Shown here piece by piece: positions 13,248 to 15,899 of a stretch of DNA of 15,899 nucleotides (position 1 is its first letter; the number at the start of each line of letters is the position of its first letter). Position numbers and translations under genes: made by a program. Source of the stretch: JAKAWW01 sp049966775 (lineage in GTDB: Archaea > Micrarchaeota > Micrarchaeia > Micrarchaeales > Micrarchaeaceae); contig JBMFTZ010000021.1 in assembly GCA_049966775.1 (NCBI GenBank), positions 1 to 15,899 of the forward strand, given 5' to 3'. The notes under the pieces were generated by a model. The model did no database searches. It saw only the letters and a list, made by a program, of their open reading frames with translations, and was not told the DNA's origin.

Positions 13248-14303
13248 ATGGCATTCAAAAGCGTAACCGGTGTTGGCATGAGCGCTTACGACTTGTATGG
13301 GAAGGACCTTATTTCAACGCAGGACTGGAGCAGGGAGGAGCTGGGCTTTGCAATTGATTTTGCAAAAGATGTTAAAAGGATGAAATACACCGGTTTCGTG
13401 CCAGAGCTTTTCAAGAATCGCACGTTCTTCATGCTTTTCTACAATACGAGCACGAGAACCAGGTCGAGCTTTGAAGCCGCTGCAACGCTCCTTGGCGGCC
13501 ACGCGCAGTTCATAGACTTCAAGACAACAAGAGGTTATGAGGGCGAGAGCGTTGCCGACATGGCGCACATGTACGAGCGGCTCGGGCACGCGCTAGGCGT
13601 AAGAATACTGGAAGACGCCGTGAATTACGTCTATGGCGCTGGCGATGCAATAATACGCGAATACGCGAAGCATGCAAAAATACCTGTGGTGAACATGGCC
13701 GATGACATGTACCATCCTTCTCAAGCCATCGCCGACATGCTTACAATAGATGAGAAGTTCAATGGCAATTACGAAAAGAAGAAATATGTCATAGCTTGGG
13801 CTTACAGCGACCATGTGAGGAGCTGGGGAAGCGTGCAGGACGAGATGCTTATAGCGACGAAGTTCGGTATGGATGTTGTGCTAGCTTACCCGCCAGGCTT
13901 TGAAATCGACAGCAACATGGTAGAGCAGGCAAAGGACAATGCGGATGCGAGTGGCGGCTCGCTCGAAACAAGCAACGACATGCGCTCTGCGCTTGAAAAC
14001 GCCAACGTGGTATTTCCTCGAAGCTGGGCGAGCCACGCGTGCGTAACGACTGGCATGGACAAGTTTGGAAAGGACAAGGAAGTAGAGCTGCACAGCAAGT
14101 ATAAGGACTGGAAGCTTACCGAATCATTAGTAGATACAATGGATAAGAACGCCATAGTAACGCACGTCCTGCCGGTATTCCGAGGTCAGGAGGCAGACGA
14201 TGCCGTGATGGACGGAAAGCACAGTGTAATATACGACCAGGCTGAAAACCTGCTGTATGTAAGGGCAGCTCTGCTCTCGCTTATTGCAGGACAGCGCGCC
14301 TGA
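13248..14303 (+). CDS. Aspartate/ornithine carbamoyltransferase superfamily protein, YgeW/AOTC-like, substrate unassigned
   Basis: Predicted cytoplasmic enzyme transferring the carbamoyl group of carbamoyl phosphate to an amine. The 351-residue product has the phosphate loop STRTR (68-72), HPSQ (156-159) and the second-domain HVLPVFRG (306-313), where ornithine carbamoyltransferases read HCLP. The middle and end (WAYS, KFGMDVVLAYPPGFEI, NVVFPRSWASHACV, KYKDWKLTESLVDT, DQAENLLYVRAALL) resemble, from memory, the knotted group of N-acetylornithine and N-succinylornithine carbamoyltransferases and the YgeW proteins more than classic ArgF or PyrB. The ornithine-binding HCLP cysteine is Val (V307). 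No other arginine or pyrimidine gene is nearby. The start was chosen at the ATG 23 bases after a TATA box; the frame is open to a TTG at 13149, and MSAYDLYG at 13278 is another option. Superfamily certain, substrate open. Confidence 0.85.
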   Translation: MAFKSVTGVGMSAYDLYGKDLISTQDWSREELGFAIDFAKDVKRMKYTGFVPELFKNRTFFMLFYNTSTRTRSSFEAAATLLGGHAQFIDFKTTRGYEGESVADMAHMYERLGHALGVRILEDAVNYVYGAGDAIIREYAKHAKIPVVNMADDMYHPSQAIADMLTIDEKFNGNYEKKKYVIAWAYSDHVRSWGSVQDEMLIATKFGMDVVLAYPPGFEIDSNMVEQAKDNADASGGSLETSNDMRSALENANVVFPRSWASHACVTTGMDKFGKDKEVELHSKYKDWKLTESLVDTMDKNAIVTHVLPVFRGQEADDAVMDGKHSVIYDQAENLLYVRAALLSLIAGQRA

Positions 14304-14415
14304 AAATTAATACTTTATGGAATTTCCTCAGCTTTGTTGGGGGGTCGGCTTTTATGTCATATCGTATATATAACGTAACTTTTATATACTTTTGTATAGT
14401 AAAGTAAACGATAAA
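14304..14415. promoter_or_regulatory. AT-rich stretch with TATA-like boxes before the TnpB relic
   Basis: This gap after the carbamoyltransferase gene has no ORF. It contains GTATATATAAC (14364-14374) inside a near-palindrome CGTATATATAACG and, further on, TTTTATATA (14380-14388), about 32 bases before the relic's ATG at 14416. It may be the surviving promoter region of the lost insertion sequence. The whole stretch 14304-14703 (400 bases) holds only this region, the relic and a T run. Confidence 0.35.
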
Positions 14416-14639
14416 ATGCAGCTTGCCGAGCGCATAGAGATAAAATCGACAAATGAGCAGGAGCATGCGCTCTCCGAAATATCGGAAAAATACAGCAAAT
14501 CTACAACTATACACTTGTGGGGAGGCTCAAGGTCTTGAATGAAGGCCGCCAACTTACATACATCGATCAGCAAAATTTATTTTCAAAGATAAAGAAGGCA
14601 TGCAGCGCCTATAAAATTGCCCATTCGAAAACTTTGAAT
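14416..14639 (+). pseudogene. TnpB (IS200/IS605 OrfB) N-terminal relic with frameshift
   Basis: From the ATG at 14416 the first frame reads MQLAERIEIKSTNEQEHALS and EISEKYSKS, the typical TnpB start (MxLxxxIxIxPTxEQExxL). It runs into a TGA at 14536-14538 after 40 codons. From about 14502 the third frame continues the match with YNYTLVGRLKVLNEGRQLTY, then IDQQNLFSKIKKACSAYKIA and HSKTLN, which corresponds to TnpB YNxxLxxR ... TYIDQQNxLxxLK ... HSxxLQ. A single frameshift near 14495-14502 therefore splits the relic. Homology fades after about 14639, and the catalytic RuvC-like and zinc-finger parts are missing. No tnpA, no element ends and no guide-RNA region are seen. This is a dead fragment of roughly 75 codons out of the usual 350-400. 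Confidence 0.75.
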
Positions 14640-14668
14640 ATGCCCCAAAGAGCGGGCTTAAAGGAAGG

Positions 14669-14676
14669 TATTTATT
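14669..14676 (+). promoter_or_regulatory. TATA-like box for the pilin gene
   Basis: TATTTATT is centred about 32 bases before the ATG at 14704. That spacing matches several other genes here and supports the upstream start over the internal ATG at 14773. Confidence 0.35.
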
Positions 14677-14677
14677 G

Positions 14678-14685
14678 TTTTTTTT
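14678..14685 (+). terminator. Run of eight T, possible archaeal terminator
   Basis: T8 follows the TnpB relic, and archaeal transcription commonly stops at such runs without a hairpin. It overlaps the proposed promoter region of the pilin gene, so its role as terminator is uncertain. Confidence 0.25.
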
Positions 14686-14703
14686 AATAGTATCAGTGAG
14701 AGC

Positions 14704-15762
14704 ATGCAGAAAATTAGCAAGGAGCTGGGGCAAGATTCAAAAAATCACAATCCTCTTAATCATATTATTGCAATGAAATACATAGCAAAAGCACAATCAA
14801 AAGCTCAATCTGCTATGGAATACCTCATGACATACGGCTGGGCTATCCTAGTAGTAAGCATTGTTCTCGCCGCTTTATTCCAGCTTGGTATCTTTAACAG
14901 TTCTTCTTTTGTTAGCACTGCATGTATACCCCAGTCAGGTTTCCTCTGTAGCAATCCAGTGCTCACCACCTCAGGGACATTGAGTGTGAGCTTTGGTAGC
15001 GCATTTCCGCAAATTAATATAATCGGGACGGGTTGCTCAACTTCCTCTTCAATGCCCTCAACATATGTTGGGTTAAATAGTACCGTGGGTGCTGGTCAAA
15101 TAACAACCCTCTATTTTAAGTGCCCTTTCCCTGGTGGAATAAACAAACCTTTTTCTGGCACCCTATGGATAAACTATACGCAAAATGGCATTGATTATTA
15201 CATAATGTTTGCAAGAGTTATTGTGGTATCCACAACTTACGGTTCTTGGCCCATATTTTATGTTGCTGCTTCCCCGCAAAGCAATTTGGGTTGCCCTCCC
15301 TATAGTTGGCCATCATCGCCATCTCTTGGCGGGTATCCCCCTTCTTCCTACGGTTATTGGGAAGCGCTGGGCTCAGGCAATAGCTACGGCTTTGACTTTT
15401 ACTATGTGTCAAATGCAAATGGTGGAGGCTGCCAGAATCCCGGTCTGTTTCCATCTAATATGGGTCCATTTCCTACGAGTAGCCTCCTGACAGGTTATGA
15501 GCTTGCCCTTGCAAATACTACCTTGCATGTTCCTGTCTCAACAACCTATACATTCACTATTAATTCGGATAATGGGGAGGAGATATATTACAAGCCTGTA
15601 AACTCTAATACATGGTCTAGCGTTTACGGTGGATCTGAATGGACCCTTTGTGGTACTAGCAGTCCTGTTTCTGTAACACTTTCGCCTGGCTTATACAACA
15701 TATCAATATTGCAGTATAACTGCGGTGGTCCTGGCGCAGAAGGCATTTATGTTACTGATTAG
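14704..15762 (+). CDS. Class III signal peptide pilin-like surface protein with PA14/GLEYA-like C-terminal domain
   Basis: Predicted secreted, pilin-like protein. Residues 24-62 hold the class III leader and hydrophobic stalk: MKYIAKAQSKA, then QSAMEYLMTYGWAILVVSI. An A24 peptidase should cut between A34 and Q35, giving a mature protein with Glu at +5 (E39). The rest is rich in Ser, Gly, Tyr, Pro and Asn with NxS/T sites. A beta-rich segment TTYTFTINSDNGEEIYYKP (280-298) and PVSVTLSPGLYNISILQYN (321-339) with GGPGAEGIYV resembles the PA14/GLEYA carbohydrate-binding fold. Eight Cys (74, 82, 111, 140, 197, 243, 316, 340) could form disulfides. The frame from the ATG at 14704 gives a 34-residue leader; the ATG at 14773 gives a more usual 11-residue leader but no visible ribosome binding site. 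T-ending codons appear more common than in neighbours. Pilin nature is solid, PA14-like call moderate. Confidence 0.8.
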   Translation: MQKISKELGQDSKNHNPLNHIIAMKYIAKAQSKAQSAMEYLMTYGWAILVVSIVLAALFQLGIFNSSSFVSTACIPQSGFLCSNPVLTTSGTLSVSFGSAFPQINIIGTGCSTSSSMPSTYVGLNSTVGAGQITTLYFKCPFPGGINKPFSGTLWINYTQNGIDYYIMFARVIVVSTTYGSWPIFYVAASPQSNLGCPPYSWPSSPSLGGYPPSSYGYWEALGSGNSYGFDFYYVSNANGGGCQNPGLFPSNMGPFPTSSLLTGYELALANTTLHVPVSTTYTFTINSDNGEEIYYKPVNSNTWSSVYGGSEWTLCGTSSPVSVTLSPGLYNISILQYNCGGPGAEGIYVTD

Positions 15763-15899
15763 CTTTAGTACACGCATCCATCTTAATCAAATGATACAGC
15801 AGAATATTTGAATCCCATTAAAAACACCATTATCCAGCAGCTAGAGAATTGATCCGCTAAGGTTTTCATTTTCCGGGCTTTGCTAAAGCTTGGATTTTC
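15763..15899. other. Terminal stretch with no recognisable feature
   Basis: After the pilin stop there is AT-rich sequence to the window edge. The longest ORF noticed is a 28-codon frame on the minus strand, with no family match or promoter. A gene could begin just outside the window. Confidence 0.3.

Noticed and set aside
14364..14388. Left end of an IS200/IS605 element
   Set aside because: AT-rich near-palindromes are present, but no hairpin with the expected cleavage site can be identified and no tnpA is present.
15763..15899. 28-codon minus-strand ORF near the right edge
   Set aside because: No promoter, ribosome binding site or family signal; length expected by chance in AT-rich sequence.

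Overview
The window is archaeal chromosome. It carries both subunits of the archaea-specific family D DNA polymerase, an archaeal FEN1 flap endonuclease with a PCNA-binding tail, an MBF1-type transcription factor, a UPF0147 protein, an archaeal-type A24 prepilin peptidase and a class III signal-peptide pilin. Most genes start 20 to 35 bases downstream of a TATA-like box with little or no Shine-Dalgarno sequence. The compact genes, tight spacing and this style of class III pilin suggest a DPANN lineage, possibly Micrarchaeota-like. That placement is a judgement from memory, not a computed result.

Left part (1-3344, all +): possible tail of an upstream gene, prepilin peptidase, MBF1-like factor, FEN1, Hsp20-like chaperone and a 39-residue very basic small ORF. 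A first scar follows at 3346-3892: the C-terminal remnant of an IS110-family transposase and about 200 bases without a gene, holding short ATGAATAG repeats.

Central block (3893-14303): a transglutaminase-fold protein without its catalytic cysteine (-) faces a complete PolX polymerase with PHP domain (+) across a shared promoter region. PolX converges, with only three bases between stop codons, on a tightly coupled operon UPF0147 - PolD small subunit - PolD large subunit (-). Next come a ferritin-like/VIT1 fusion membrane protein (-) and a two-CBS-domain protein (-). The CBS gene is divergent from a carbamoyltransferase of unassigned substrate (+).

Right part (14304-15899): a second scar, a frameshifted N-terminal TnpB relic, then a pilin-like surface protein with a class III signal peptide and a PA14/GLEYA-like C-terminal domain. 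It is a plausible substrate for the peptidase at the left edge. The last 137 bases show nothing I can call.

Functionally the window concentrates replication and repair enzymes (PolD, PolX, FEN1) with general house-keeping genes. Two dead mobile-element fragments mark the accessory joints. I found no intact mobile element, CRISPR array, tRNA or rRNA, and no clear new defence system. The most interesting items are UPF0147 coupled to PolD, the inactive transglutaminase-like protein, the PA14-type pilin and the unassigned carbamoyltransferase.
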